Positions 15,827 to 25,219 of a stretch of 64,000 nt of DNA are shown here, piece by piece. Position 1 is the stretch's first letter. Every line of letters begins with the position of its first letter. The DNA is from M3007 sp044350425 (GTDB taxonomy: Bacteria > Bacteroidota > Bacteroidia > Chitinophagales > Saprospiraceae), in contig JBILHS010000014.1 of assembly GCA_044350425.1 (NCBI GenBank), positions 4,844 through 68,843 of the forward strand. The letters run 5' to 3'. Position numbers and translations under genes: made by a program. The notes under the pieces are model-generated. The model was not told where the DNA came from. It did no database searches and saw only the letters and a list, made by a program, of their open reading frames with translations.

Positions 15827-16937
15827 CCTTATTTCTTTTAACGATCATTTCCCAATCCTCACAACTCTCTGAAAAGTGATGTGCAACCAGCTCCTGAATA
15901 TCTATCGGGATCGGAACGTTATTGGGAACATAGCTGGCTTCTTTCTGAATGGCTACTTTTAATTCATCTTCATATTGTTCCCAATCCTCCAGTTTTAGGT
16001 CAGAAAACATCCTGCGTATAGTGCCTAATGCATCCTGCATGATCTCATCATACGTTACTTCGCTCAGTTGATAATCCGGAATCAGATTTTTGTCGCGGCG
16101 GAAATTAGCGTCGAGCAACTGGTAATGCCGGATTAACAACTCCCTGATCTGGGGTTTTGTGGCCGTTTGCATACTAAACTTAGCGAATAAAACCTGATTG
16201 GCCAATTGCTCGAGTGACCTGAATATATCCGCCGGGTTTCTCGATATGTGAACAAACTTTGCATCCGGAAATATTTCGAGCAACGTAGCTACTCTGCCAG
16301 TCGAAGGGGGACTTTTCAATACCAATCTGCGGTTTGGCTGGTAATATGCAATACGCTTAAGTCCGTACAAATAGGCTGCTTTCCAAATTTCCTTTTCCTG
16401 AGGGGTCTTGAATTCCACCGTAGCATTCATCAGTTCTTCTGCCCGTCTTGCCCAAACAATACCCCAATACGCCGAAAATGGCGAAAGACTAAAACAATAC
16501 TGCATATCCTCCTCTAAAGGATCCGAAAGCCTCAGGTCATAGTTGTGAAAATGGGGTTTCTTTACACGAAGGACCTTAAGAAGGGCCTGCAGTGGCGGTG
16601 CGATCATACGGCGTACAACAGGAGGCCAGAACGGAAAATATAAATCCATTCCATCAATGTAGGTCCAACGTGAATTACTGCTTAAAAGCTTGAATAACAG
16701 CGTTGTACCACTTCTGGCCTGTCCCAGAATAATGATCGGTGCAGGTGAAATGGGTTGGTTCCAAATTTTCCGACTAAGAAAGGTTTTCTCAATCCACAAA
16801 CCCGGCCAGATAATCATACTACCCAGAACCAGCTTGAAGGCACGGAGCCAGCCGCCCCATCCGTCCGGACGGTTTCGGATTAACATTTTCAATACCCAGC
16901 CAGGGCCTCCATAAAAATAACGGTAACCTGATAACAT
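15801..16937 (-). CDS. PAPS-dependent sulfotransferase family protein
   Basis: The 378-residue protein carries the 5'-phosphosulfate-binding loop 'GQARSGTTLLFKLL' (residues ~72-85) and the 3'-phosphate-binding strand 'FVHISRNPADIFRSL' (~226-240), both typical of the Sulfotransfer_3 group. A hydrophobic segment precedes the first motif (residues ~35-55), so membrane association is likely. Known role: transfer of sulfate from PAPS to a hydroxyl of a lipid, sugar or peptide. The neighbours upstream on the same strand are lipid-type enzymes and the convergent gene is an APS-kinase fusion, so a lipid acceptor is my inference. Confidence 0.82.
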   Translation of the reverse strand: MLSGYRYFYGGPGWVLKMLIRNRPDGWGGWLRAFKLVLGSMIIWPGLWIEKTFLSRKIWNQPISPAPIIILGQARSGTTLLFKLLSSNSRWTYIDGMDLYFPFWPPVVRRMIAPPLQALLKVLRVKKPHFHNYDLRLSDPLEEDMQYCFSLSPFSAYWGIVWARRAEELMNATVEFKTPQEKEIWKAAYLYGLKRIAYYQPNRRLVLKSPPSTGRVATLLEIFPDAKFVHISRNPADIFRSLEQLANQVLFAKFSMQTATKPQIRELLIRHYQLLDANFRRDKNLIPDYQLSEVTYDEIMQDALGTIRRMFSDLKLEDWEQYEDELKVAIQKEASYVPNNVPIPIDIQELVAHHFSESCEDWEMIVKRNKVKSIPSPF

Positions 16938-16946
16938 TGGAAAAAT

Positions 16947-18353
16947 CTAATAGTTTTTTTCTAAAAAGCGAACCACGTTTTCTATGCTGAAGCGTGCTAC
17001 AATCTCTTCCGGAGTGATCTTGCGATTTTCAAATAAGCACAATTGATTGTGATTCAGATATTGATTGGCCAGATGGAGCAGCTCCTGCGCCATCATTGGA
17101 AAATCAGCTGTGGTAAGTATACCATTGAGCGGGTTGATCGTGCCATCGAAATCGCTTCCAATACAGGCCGTTCCCCAGGCAAACTGACCGTCCTGATCGA
17201 GTATTTCAGCAATATGCTGTATCTGATTCCAGACAATTCGGGCTGATTGCTCCCGAATTTTTTTAGAGAATACGTTTCTGCTGATTTGCGAAAGCGCTTC
17301 TTTAGATGCAATCCGGCGACTGTCCAATTGGATAGCAAAAAGCCCATTGGAACGGCCAATTTGGATGATTTCCTCATCGAAGAAATTAATGTCCGATTGA
17401 TAAAACAGAGGCCCTGTGTAACTTAAAGCAGGTTTTCCACTGTAGCCAACACCCGTTACAGCACCATGACTGACCACAATAGGGATACTATTTTGGGTGT
17501 CATGCACTTTCTGGTATTCGAAGTATGCTTTTCTGGCAGCTAAACTCATGTGTTTGAGATCAATCAGGATTCGACGTCCGGATCTTTTATCTAAAAGCAT
17601 CTCCAACACTTTTTCACCCAGCGGTGAAAAGCCTCCTCCAAGATTTTTTTGCTGGTTCACCAAGGGTTCCAAAGGATCCAGACTGCGCGAATGCCCACAG
17701 AGATCATTGTTAAAATTGTGCGCAAATGTGATGAAAGCCGGAGGGTACTCCCAGTTTTTTACCTGTTGCACATTACTAATCACTTCATCTTCATCTATAG
17801 TCCGGCCATACTCCGCTAATCCTGTATTGAAAACATGTGCCCCTTCAATGCTAAGTACTACCGCAATCTCATGTTGATTGGATAAAATAGAGGATAGTTC
17901 CTGCCAATTTGCGGCAGGTTTCCAACGGTATGTCGTGGCTCCTATCTGCTTTTCTCTTCTGCCTGAAATGAAGAATTCGTATTCCCGACATAGATCATCA
18001 AAATAATTACTGTGTTGTTGGAGGTGCCTGACTCTGGCATAGCCAATACCTGTAATCATATCACTCAGCGTCGCAGAAAAAGCACCTTTTCCGACCGCAT
18101 TAATGAAAAACCCTTTTTCAAATGGGTAGAGCGATACTACAGCCAGCTTACTGCCTCCTTTGGCCATCGTACTGAAATCGCATTGACTAAAGCGCGTAAT
18201 TCCGGAAAGGGATTTCAGCACTTTTTTTAATGCATTTGGTTTTTCCGTAAACCAAAGATCTTGCTTCTTATTTATCTTTTTGTTGTCAAACGAATGTCCA
18301 AACGTCTTCAGATTAGGATGACAATGAAGATCAGCGAATTGGAAATCAGGCAT
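16947..18353 (-). CDS. Membrane-dipeptidase-like (peptidase M19) metallohydrolase
   Basis: I prefer the ATG at 18353 ('MPDFQFADLHCHP'); the frame stays open to 18428 but the extra 25 residues look non-coding. Metal-site motifs of the amidohydrolase fold are visible: 'ADLHCHP' (usually DxHxD), 'VLSIEGAH', 'LIDLKHMS', 'VVSHGAV' and 'IGSDFDGT'. The family includes renal-type dipeptidases, which are zinc enzymes. The protein (~468 aa) is longer than the usual ~350-400 and has no clear signal peptide. It lies 9 bp upstream of the sulfotransferase start, so the two are probably cotranscribed. The substrate is unknown. Confidence 0.75.
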   Translation of the reverse strand: MPDFQFADLHCHPNLKTFGHSFDNKKINKKQDLWFTEKPNALKKVLKSLSGITRFSQCDFSTMAKGGSKLAVVSLYPFEKGFFINAVGKGAFSATLSDMITGIGYARVRHLQQHSNYFDDLCREYEFFISGRREKQIGATTYRWKPAANWQELSSILSNQHEIAVVLSIEGAHVFNTGLAEYGRTIDEDEVISNVQQVKNWEYPPAFITFAHNFNNDLCGHSRSLDPLEPLVNQQKNLGGGFSPLGEKVLEMLLDKRSGRRILIDLKHMSLAARKAYFEYQKVHDTQNSIPIVVSHGAVTGVGYSGKPALSYTGPLFYQSDINFFDEEIIQIGRSNGLFAIQLDSRRIASKEALSQISRNVFSKKIREQSARIVWNQIQHIAEILDQDGQFAWGTACIGSDFDGTINPLNGILTTADFPMMAQELLHLANQYLNHNQLCLFENRKITPEEIVARFSIENVVRFLEKNY

Positions 18354-18445
18354 CCAATGATATAATTGAAGGGTAAAATATGAGCAGTTACACCCGATGG
18401 AAAGTGGTTTGCGAAAAATGCGAACCACTTTCCTTCAGGTATAGT

Positions 18446-19525
18446 TCATGCACCAGCATTAGACTTTAAGAGTTCATAATGTTTTTTTAATGCCACCAGG
18501 AAGGGATATGCATGGTATGGAAGTTGGTGATCTCTGGCATATTCACGAATTACAGCAGTCACTTCGGGTGCATAAACACAACTGATATTTGGGAAAAGGT
18601 GATGGGCGGTGTGGTAATTAAAATTCCCCATAAGGTTTCGGGTAATGAAATTTTCGGTTGTCACATCGTTGGTTGTGATAAACTGGTGCATCAGCCAACT
18701 ATCGGAGGATAACAGTTGAGAATCCGTCAATGGGAATGCATTACCCGTGTTTACATGTGGCGTGAGGAGCACTGCCAATGCAAAGATTCCCGCTCCACCC
18801 AGCATGATCATAAGTGCTATGATACTTTGCCCGAGCGTGAAGCCCACTATTTTCCAGGGTACCAGAAAGATGTAAAAGAAAAAAAACGCTTTAAACGCAA
18901 GCAGTTTTATCCACTCAGAAAGCGGAGTATGACAAATTTTTCGAACGATCTGATTTTTGTTGAGATAATCCTTAAAATCGCGAACGATGACCCAGTTAAT
19001 CAGGTATAACGGATACAACAGAAAGAAAAAGAATTGTTGATATCGCTGAATGGGCTTTGGATTTTCGTGTGGATATATTTTGATAATACTGCTTTGCTCT
19101 ATATCACTATCCCAACCGGCCATATTGGGAAAATGATGATGCAGATGGTTGTGCCGCTTTTCCCAGATATAGCTATTCATACCCATGATATCGAAAAAAG
19201 AATAAAATGCTCTATTCCAAAAAGCAGCTCTGAACAAATTTCCATGGCATGATTCGTGTATAACATTGAGAAAAATCAATACTGCGGTAATACCCATCAA
19301 AAAATACAGCAGGTAGAACAACCCAATTGACTCCTTCTGATTTAATGCCAGGAAATATAGTAAAAAATAAACCATTGGAAGAACCACTGCCCTGAACCTT
19401 GCTATAACCAGCCGGCCACGGGGCAGTTCTTCCAGCCTGCTGTTGACCAGCCTGCGTAGTTCGTTGTAATGTTGCCTGTCTTCTGGTTTTTTGGAAAACC
19501 TGGGTTTGTGTACCGTCGTTGACAT
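18446..19525 (-). CDS. Membrane fatty acid / sphingolipid-type desaturase
   Basis: The 359-residue protein has paired hydrophobic segments and the three histidine boxes of membrane di-iron desaturases: 'HESCH' (~residue 90), 'HNHLHHH' (~125) and 'HTAHHLFP' (~305). No cytochrome b5 domain is attached. Known members insert a double bond into the acyl chain of a lipid or into a sphingoid base, at the inner membrane, with ferredoxin or cytochrome b5 as electron donor. It lies 46 bp downstream of an SDR gene in a co-directional cluster. Confidence 0.88.
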   Translation of the reverse strand: MSTTVHKPRFSKKPEDRQHYNELRRLVNSRLEELPRGRLVIARFRAVVLPMVYFLLYFLALNQKESIGLFYLLYFLMGITAVLIFLNVIHESCHGNLFRAAFWNRAFYSFFDIMGMNSYIWEKRHNHLHHHFPNMAGWDSDIEQSSIIKIYPHENPKPIQRYQQFFFFLLYPLYLINWVIVRDFKDYLNKNQIVRKICHTPLSEWIKLLAFKAFFFFYIFLVPWKIVGFTLGQSIIALMIMLGGAGIFALAVLLTPHVNTGNAFPLTDSQLLSSDSWLMHQFITTNDVTTENFITRNLMGNFNYHTAHHLFPNISCVYAPEVTAVIREYARDHQLPYHAYPFLVALKKHYELLKSNAGA

Positions 19526-19571
19526 GAGCGAACATGATTTAGAGTAAGCTTTAAAATAGTCTGTCCGAACT

Positions 19572-20375
19572 CTAATGACTGTTAAGCCGATCGAATTGAT
19601 ATCTGAGTAGCCGGCTGACGAGTTCCGGAGAAATCCGGTTCAGGAAAAACAAGATCTTACCAAGCTTGCTGAATACTCGTTTATGTTGCCGTTTTTCAAT
19701 CATTTGTATAATTCCTTTAGCCACCTTATCTACCGGGCTAACCAATGCCTGATCACGTTTTGGACAAGGCAATAAACTCCCATCCGGAGCGATTTGCTGT
19801 TTCCCCGGGTCATTCTGGGTAAATCCCAGATACGCGATGCCAATATGTATCTGACTGGAGTAGGTCTCAATATGAAGGGCTTCTGCCATACTTATCAGCG
19901 CCATTTTGGTTGCCGCATAAACATTGGATAATGGAATTCCATGGATGCCGGCAATACTGCCAATAAACAGGATACTCCCCTTGGTCCGTTTGATGTGGGG
20001 CAAAGCGTAATAAGTGCAATAGATACTTCCAAGAAAGTTTGTTTCCACGACCTTGCGCAATACATTCGGTTGAAGTTGTTCCATCACGCTCTCAACACCT
20101 ACCCCAGCATTATTGATCAACACATCAATCTGTCCGTACTTCTGTAAAGTGGTGTTCATAAGGTGCTCACAGGCATCCGGGTCGCTCACGTCCCCGGCAC
20201 TGGATATCACATCTGCCCCCAACATTAAAAGTTCGTTTCTAACCAGCTCCAATTTTGCTTCATTGCGTGCATTAAGGACAATTTTAGCACCTTTTTGCGC
20301 CAATTGAAAGGCCAGTTCCTTGCCAATTCCCTGGCTTGATCCGGTAATAACAACCACTTTACCGTTAAATATCAT
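19572..20375 (-). CDS. Short-chain dehydrogenase/reductase (KDSR-like)
   Basis: I start at the ATG at 20375 ('MIFNGKVVVITGS'), which places the Rossmann motif 'TGSSQGIG' near the N-terminus as in all classical SDRs. An alternative start at 20498 would overlap the upstream gene by 20 bp and add 41 unrelated residues. Other motifs are 'NNAG', the catalytic Ser in 'LFIGSIAG' and 'YAATK' (Tyr-x3-Lys). The C-terminal extension 'LNRISPELVSRLL' is shared with the truncated SDR at 21856-22488, so the two are paralogues. The architecture resembles 3-ketosphinganine reductases; the substrate is inferred from context only. Confidence 0.85.
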   Translation of the reverse strand: MIFNGKVVVITGSSQGIGKELAFQLAQKGAKIVLNARNEAKLELVRNELLMLGADVISSAGDVSDPDACEHLMNTTLQKYGQIDVLINNAGVGVESVMEQLQPNVLRKVVETNFLGSIYCTYYALPHIKRTKGSILFIGSIAGIHGIPLSNVYAATKMALISMAEALHIETYSSQIHIGIAYLGFTQNDPGKQQIAPDGSLLPCPKRDQALVSPVDKVAKGIIQMIEKRQHKRVFSKLGKILFFLNRISPELVSRLLRYQFDRLNSH

Positions 20376-20478
20376 GGGTGGTTTTTGTTTGAAGGCCGAA
20401 AGCAATTCATCAGGGAAAGTACGAACCGTTCCTTGTGCAAAATATTCATGAACAGTCAATTGAAAATTCAAATGAACT

Positions 20479-21678
20479 TCAATCCTGTTCAACAGCAACC
20501 ATATTATTTTTCTCCTTTAGCTTTAAAACAGGATGCCGCTGAAATGGCTGATTAGGATCGAATAAAAATCGATATGTAATCAATAGACGACTGTTCTGTT
20601 TGCCCAGAGTACGACCAATACGCACCATTCGAGGATTAAAATCTCCCTGCCACTGCATTTCATATTCTTTGTACTGCCGCAATTCTTTAATTACACGATA
20701 TCCTTCTACAATTAGAAAACCAACCACTCCCGTGCACTGGTGCTCTGGAACCACCCCAAAAACAAATCCATTGATGCGTCGAAACTTTCCAAGTTTGATC
20801 CTGGCAATCAATTGCAATTTCTGCCACCAGCCAAAATGCCCATCGAAATGTCGAATGGCTTCATTCAGATCCGGCAGATTAATCCAAAAAGCGACCGGTT
20901 TATCATCATAGTAGGCAAACCAAATCAGCTTTTCATCAATTAAAGGTTTCATTCGCTTGAAAAGTCGCAGGATATTAGACTTTTCAAGCGATCTGCCTTC
21001 CTGGTGTCCTTCCCAGGCGCCGTTAAATATGGTACAAAAATCTTCGGCAAACTGCTCGAGGCGATTTTTATCTATATGGACCGCTTTGTACGCGGAATTC
21101 CGTGCTATAATATCGTGCTGACGATAAAATAAAGGATCGATGGAGTCTTTCAAATTCACCGAAAAACAATACTGCTTAAAATAGTCGCGAAATCCATAAT
21201 CCTCAAAAAACCCCTTATAATAGGCCGGATTGTAATTCATTTTGTAAGGTACATCGCGAAAGCCTTCGACCAGTAAACCCCACCAGGAATCGCGCTCACC
21301 AAAATTTACCGGACCATCCATAGCCTCCATCCCCATTTGCTCCAGCCATGCCTTGGCTGTGTCAAAAAGGAGAAACGCAGCTTGTTTATCGGGTAAACAT
21401 TCAAAAAAACCTATACCGCCCGTAGGCTGTGGATTTGAATAGGCCATTTTCGCATTGATAAAGGCGGCAATTCGACCCATCGGATCCCCTTGTGAATCAT
21501 AAAGCACCCACCGGGCACATGCTCCACCTTGAAATGCCTCGTTCTGTTTCGAATCAAAAATGGTTTCAATGTCTTGATCCAAAGGACGAATCCAGTTGGG
21601 GTCGTTCAAATAGATTCGTGAAGGAACTCGCAGAAAATCGAGTGCAGATTGTTCATCGTGAACTTTAACAATATTCAT
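20479..21678 (-). CDS. GNAT-fold N-acyltransferase-like protein (YghO-like)
   Basis: The 399-residue protein begins 'MNIVKVHDEQSALDFLRVP' followed by 'YLNDPNWIRPL'. This opening and the overall length are typical of the YghO-like double-GNAT group. The C-terminal part 'GFVFGVVPEHQCTGVVGFLIVEGY' (landmark near residues 300-325) resembles the acyl-CoA-binding strand/loop of GNAT enzymes. As I recall, the bacterial ceramide synthase proposed in Caulobacter belongs to this broad GNAT-like class, so N-acylation of a sphingoid or capnoid base is a possible job here. That is inference; the family is otherwise poorly characterised. Confidence 0.7.
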   Translation of the reverse strand: MNIVKVHDEQSALDFLRVPSRIYLNDPNWIRPLDQDIETIFDSKQNEAFQGGACARWVLYDSQGDPMGRIAAFINAKMAYSNPQPTGGIGFFECLPDKQAAFLLFDTAKAWLEQMGMEAMDGPVNFGERDSWWGLLVEGFRDVPYKMNYNPAYYKGFFEDYGFRDYFKQYCFSVNLKDSIDPLFYRQHDIIARNSAYKAVHIDKNRLEQFAEDFCTIFNGAWEGHQEGRSLEKSNILRLFKRMKPLIDEKLIWFAYYDDKPVAFWINLPDLNEAIRHFDGHFGWWQKLQLIARIKLGKFRRINGFVFGVVPEHQCTGVVGFLIVEGYRVIKELRQYKEYEMQWQGDFNPRMVRIGRTLGKQNSRLLITYRFLFDPNQPFQRHPVLKLKEKNNMVAVEQD

Positions 21679-21855
21679 TTGGAATGCAATTTAGACAAAA
21701 TTAAAAAATCTATTTACGTCCATCCAAAGGTAAATGCGCGCCAAAGTCTTTTATAATGATCTTCCTAAGGTGATTTAATGACTTTTATCACTCGGCGAGA
21801 TGACTACTACCACCGCTTATTGTATTTATTTGAATTGGTAAAGCCGGATCAGGGA

Positions 21856-22488
21856 TTACCATCCTTTTTTGAGAAAGGCACGTGCCAGGATATATTGTAT
21901 TAGTTCTGGTGAAATACGGTTCAAAAAAGCATTTAATCTGCCCATAAAAGAAAAGGTATGTCGGAATTTCCGCTGTTCGATCATCCTGATGATGCCTTCT
22001 GCCACCACTGAAATAGGCTGTAGTCCAAAAATGCTTACATCCTCTTTGGGTATTTCCCCCCCCGCCCCATTATAAATCATTTTACCAGGCTCATTTTGGG
22101 TAAGACCTACAAAAGCGATCCCGACATAAATACCTGTTCCAAATAATTCGGACCGAAGTCCTTCTGCCAATGCCCTTAGCGCCATCTTAGCGGCACTATA
22201 CGGGGTATAAAGCGGGAGACCATGAATTCCCGCGACGCTTGAAACAAAAAGCACCCCGCCACGGCTGGCCTTCAGATGGGGCAGGCATAATCTAGTCATG
22301 AATAATGCTCCGTTATAATTAACGTCCATAATCATACTCAAGGCTTCCGGGAGAATATCTTCCACCCGTCCACGCATATTGACACCCGCGTTATTGATCA
22401 AATAATCAATACGGCCGAAACGTTGAATGGCCGCCGCGATGATCTTCTTACAATCTTCCAGATTTGCGACATCCGCGGGCACTGCCAA
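21856..22488 (-). pseudogene. N-terminally truncated SDR, Rossmann glycine motif missing
   Basis: The readable frame (TTG at 22488, preceded by a TAG two codons upstream) starts at 'VPADVANLEDCKKII', which in intact SDRs lies ~55 residues from the N-terminus. It continues with 'NNAGVN', 'LFVSSVAG', 'YSAAK' and the same 'LNRISPELIQYIL' tail as the SDR at 19572. The TGxxxGIG cofactor-binding motif is absent. The upstream epimerase gene ends only 14 bp before, leaving no room for it. A deletion fusing the two loci is the simplest explanation. The protein, if made, should not bind NAD(P) normally. Confidence 0.75.
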
Positions 22489-22502
22489 TACCTACGACCC
22501 AA

Positions 22503-23489
22503 TCAAGTCTGCAATTTCAACCAATCCACCGTGCGCTGAAGGCCCTCGGTTAAGGAGACCGGCTTATATCCCAGCGCAACCTCTGCCTTTTCGGTGGAAA
22601 GCGCCCAGTGTTCCATAAACCGATCTACCCATTCCGGAGTCAGCAGTGGTGCTATTCCAAACCAATCAGCCCGGATCTTTAACAAATGTGCAGCTGCCTT
22701 CAAAATACTGACCGGAAGTGGGACCATCCGGTTTTGAACCCCGCTTACCTTGCTAAGCTTTTCAAAAAACGTTCTATAGGAGACGTTTTCTCCGCCCAGT
22801 GCATATCGTTCGCCTGCAATTCCCCGCTCCATTGCCAACAAATGACCGCTAACCACATCATCAATAAATACATAATTGCCGATGCTATTTCCATCTCCCG
22901 GGTAAAACCGAAATTTCCCGGCCAGGTACAGGCGGACCATTTTGGTCACCCCATTGCTGGCGGTTTGCTGGCCCGGACCATAAACACGTGATGGGTTGAC
23001 GATCACAATATCCTGACCTGCCTTGACCAGATCCTGGATCAGGGCCTCCGCTTTTGCTTTTGAGCGCTCGTATTCCGTACGAATCGGAGTCAGGCGAAGC
23101 GAATCTTCTGTAACCGACGGATTATCCAAAGAAGGGCCAAACACCCCTGCTGTGGACGTAAAAACCACCCTTCGAACACCTTTTGTTGCAGCAGCTTTGA
23201 ATACATTTTCAGCGCCCTTTACATTGACTCGAAAATAAGTTGCTGGCTCGCTGGCCCATGGTCTGGCATATGCAGCCAGATGGTATACCTCCTCTACCCC
23301 TTCCATAGCATGCTCCAGGGCGTTCCTGTCAAATAAGTCTCCGGATATGGGCCGGACTTCTTTGGACAAAAAACCAGTATTTCCCATATCCCGTACAAGT
23401 GCCTGCACGTTATACCCTTCCCTGATCAATTGATCTGACAAAGCCCCTCCGATAAAACCAGTTGCCCCTGTGATCAGTATTTTTTTCAT
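22503..23489 (-). CDS. NAD-dependent epimerase/dehydratase family (CerR/DFR-like)
   Basis: The start at 23489 gives 'MKKILITGATGFIGGAL', the extended-SDR Rossmann motif at the N-terminus; the open frame further upstream overlaps the preceding gene and is not credible. The catalytic Tyr-x3-Lys is in 'YERSKAKAE', and 'NPSRVYGPG' and 'NYVFIDDV' are typical of the family (329 aa). It starts 2 bp after the CPBP gene stop, so the two are cotranscribed. Relatives include dihydroflavonol reductase-like and ceramide-reductase-like enzymes; the exact substrate is unknown. Confidence 0.85.
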   Translation of the reverse strand: MKKILITGATGFIGGALSDQLIREGYNVQALVRDMGNTGFLSKEVRPISGDLFDRNALEHAMEGVEEVYHLAAYARPWASEPATYFRVNVKGAENVFKAAATKGVRRVVFTSTAGVFGPSLDNPSVTEDSLRLTPIRTEYERSKAKAEALIQDLVKAGQDIVIVNPSRVYGPGQQTASNGVTKMVRLYLAGKFRFYPGDGNSIGNYVFIDDVVSGHLLAMERGIAGERYALGGENVSYRTFFEKLSKVSGVQNRMVPLPVSILKAAAHLLKIRADWFGIAPLLTPEWVDRFMEHWALSTEKAEVALGYKPVSLTEGLQRTVDWLKLQT

Positions 23490-23491
23490 TT

Positions 23492-24217
23492 CTATGTTCG
23501 ATTGACCCGCATTTCCGGCTGATATTTTAAAGAAAACCACTCGTTGGACAGGGACAATACCCAGTGTACCAGCAATGCCACCCAGATGGTTTGTGTTTGA
23601 ATCGTAATGATACACAGCAACAAACCCAGGGGAATGGCTCCGATGCCTTCTTTGGCGCTTTTAGGCACATGCACCAGGGCATAAATGGCAGTATTGATCA
23701 CGATCGCTGGCCAGGCGCCGAATGCGCGTGCACAGGAAAACAACAAGAATCCACGAAACATCAGCTCGTAGGCCAGCAGATATCCCATCCAGCTCAAGGC
23801 ACTCCAGACCAATAAGCTCCGGCTCCAGAGCTTGGTCCGGATCTCTGGATACTGGCTCAAATGATCCGCAGCATGTGTAGAGCGGGCGGTCATAAAAATC
23901 AGGATCGCTGATAAAGCCAGGATCCAGTACCCTGCAGCAGACGAAAACCGGGCCGATACCCCATAATCGGCCCATATCAGCCCGAATTTGGCGAACAAAA
24001 TGCCGGCCGGAATTACACCAAAAGAAAGCATTCCAACCACGCGTTTGATGAAAACATGGCGGGCCTGACCACGTTCAGTCCCAAAACGCCCGACCAGATA
24101 TCGAAGCAGGTTTTCGGATTTGCCGGTAAACCAAAAGAGGATAAACCCAAAGGTGACCATAATGATCGTCCAATTGGCTTCTGCTGCTGTACCGGACCAG
24201 GTCAGGGGAAATTCCAT
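23492..24217 (-). CDS. CPBP-family membrane protein with altered glutamate motif
   Basis: The 241-residue protein has about eight hydrophobic segments. The C-terminal half shows the CPBP (CAAX protease/bacteriocin-processing) pattern: 'LAYELMFRGFLLF' at motif 1 and 'ALVHVPKS' at motif 2. Motif 1 is normally EExxxR; here the first Glu is Tyr, leaving one Glu and the Arg. Known members are intramembrane glutamyl proteases or have lost activity. It sits between two extended SDR genes with gaps of 2 and 15 bp, so it is part of the same operon. Confidence 0.75.
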   Translation of the reverse strand: MEFPLTWSGTAAEANWTIIMVTFGFILFWFTGKSENLLRYLVGRFGTERGQARHVFIKRVVGMLSFGVIPAGILFAKFGLIWADYGVSARFSSAAGYWILALSAILIFMTARSTHAADHLSQYPEIRTKLWSRSLLVWSALSWMGYLLAYELMFRGFLLFSCARAFGAWPAIVINTAIYALVHVPKSAKEGIGAIPLGLLLCIITIQTQTIWVALLVHWVLSLSNEWFSLKYQPEMRVNRT

Positions 24218-24232
24218 AGGGATTCGGTTTGA

Positions 24233-25219
24233 TTAATCTACATAATGATTGGTTTTCAACCATTCAAATTCATTGCGAATGGCTTCTTCAATCGGGGTTT
24301 GTGGCATTTTGAGCTCTAAAACTGCCTTGGCCGGAGAATAATACTGGCCATCACAGGATACCTTGGCGGTGGCATGGTTGATATTGGGTGGCCTGTGAAA
24401 TAATTTTCCTATCAAGGTGCCGATGTATCCAACCAAAAGAATTGCCAGATCCGGGAGCTTTATCCCGGGTGGTTTTACACCCAGGATCGGGGCCATTTTT
24501 TCAAACAACTCCTGGTAACTCAGGTTGGAATTGCCTGCAATATAACATTCTCCTACCCGACCCTCGGTGATCGCATTGACGCAGGCGCGCGCCACATCTT
24601 TTGCGTATACAAAGTTTTTTCCTCCGGAGGAATATCCAGGCAACTCCTTTTTATAGACTGCCACAATCATCTTGCCGGAGCTGGGTTGCGAATCATATTC
24701 TCCAAACATAAAGGTGGGATTCACTACTACTGCAGGCAGGCCGCTTTCCCGGGTAGCCTGTAACACATATTCCTGTGCTTTAAACTTGGAGTCTACATAA
24801 TCCAGATGATACTTATAACCGTCAGAAGGTTGATCTTCGGTACCCGGATGCTCCTTTGTTCCCAATTGAAAGCAACTGGCAGAGCTCACATAAACCATCC
24901 GTTTAACACCTTGCTCGAGGACGATATTGACAACGTTTTTTGTTCCGTTCAAATTGACATCCCAGATATCCGGCGAGCGGGGTGGCCAGACCTTGGTACT
25001 GGCTGCCGCGTGAATCACCGCTTCGCAGCCTGCCATGGCCTGCCTCAGCTCGTCCGGATGGCAGATGTCGCCAGCAAAAAGTTCGATTGGCAAGCCTTCC
25101 AAAGTGTGCGAATGACTCCCTGGATAGACCATGGCCTTTACGGCGTACCCGTTGGCCAATAATTCTCGGACTATGTGGCTGCCAAGCAAGCCATCGGATC
25201 CTGTTACTAAAACTTTCAT
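24233..25219 (-). CDS. NAD-dependent epimerase/dehydratase family (CerR/DFR-like), paralogue
   Basis: The start at 25219 gives 'MKVLVTGSDGLLGSH', an extended-SDR glycine motif. The catalytic pair lies in 'YVDSKFKAQE', followed by 'VVNPTFMFGEYD' and 'NFVYAKDVARA'. The protein (328 aa) has the same domain layout as the product of 22503-23489, with low overall identity. It is the first gene of the minus-strand lipid-type cluster that runs to 15801. It is probably an NAD(P)H-dependent reductase of a keto- or aldehyde intermediate. Confidence 0.85.
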   Translation of the reverse strand: MKVLVTGSDGLLGSHIVRELLANGYAVKAMVYPGSHSHTLEGLPIELFAGDICHPDELRQAMAGCEAVIHAAASTKVWPPRSPDIWDVNLNGTKNVVNIVLEQGVKRMVYVSSASCFQLGTKEHPGTEDQPSDGYKYHLDYVDSKFKAQEYVLQATRESGLPAVVVNPTFMFGEYDSQPSSGKMIVAVYKKELPGYSSGGKNFVYAKDVARACVNAITEGRVGECYIAGNSNLSYQELFEKMAPILGVKPPGIKLPDLAILLVGYIGTLIGKLFHRPPNINHATAKVSCDGQYYSPAKAVLELKMPQTPIEEAIRNEFEWLKTNHYVD

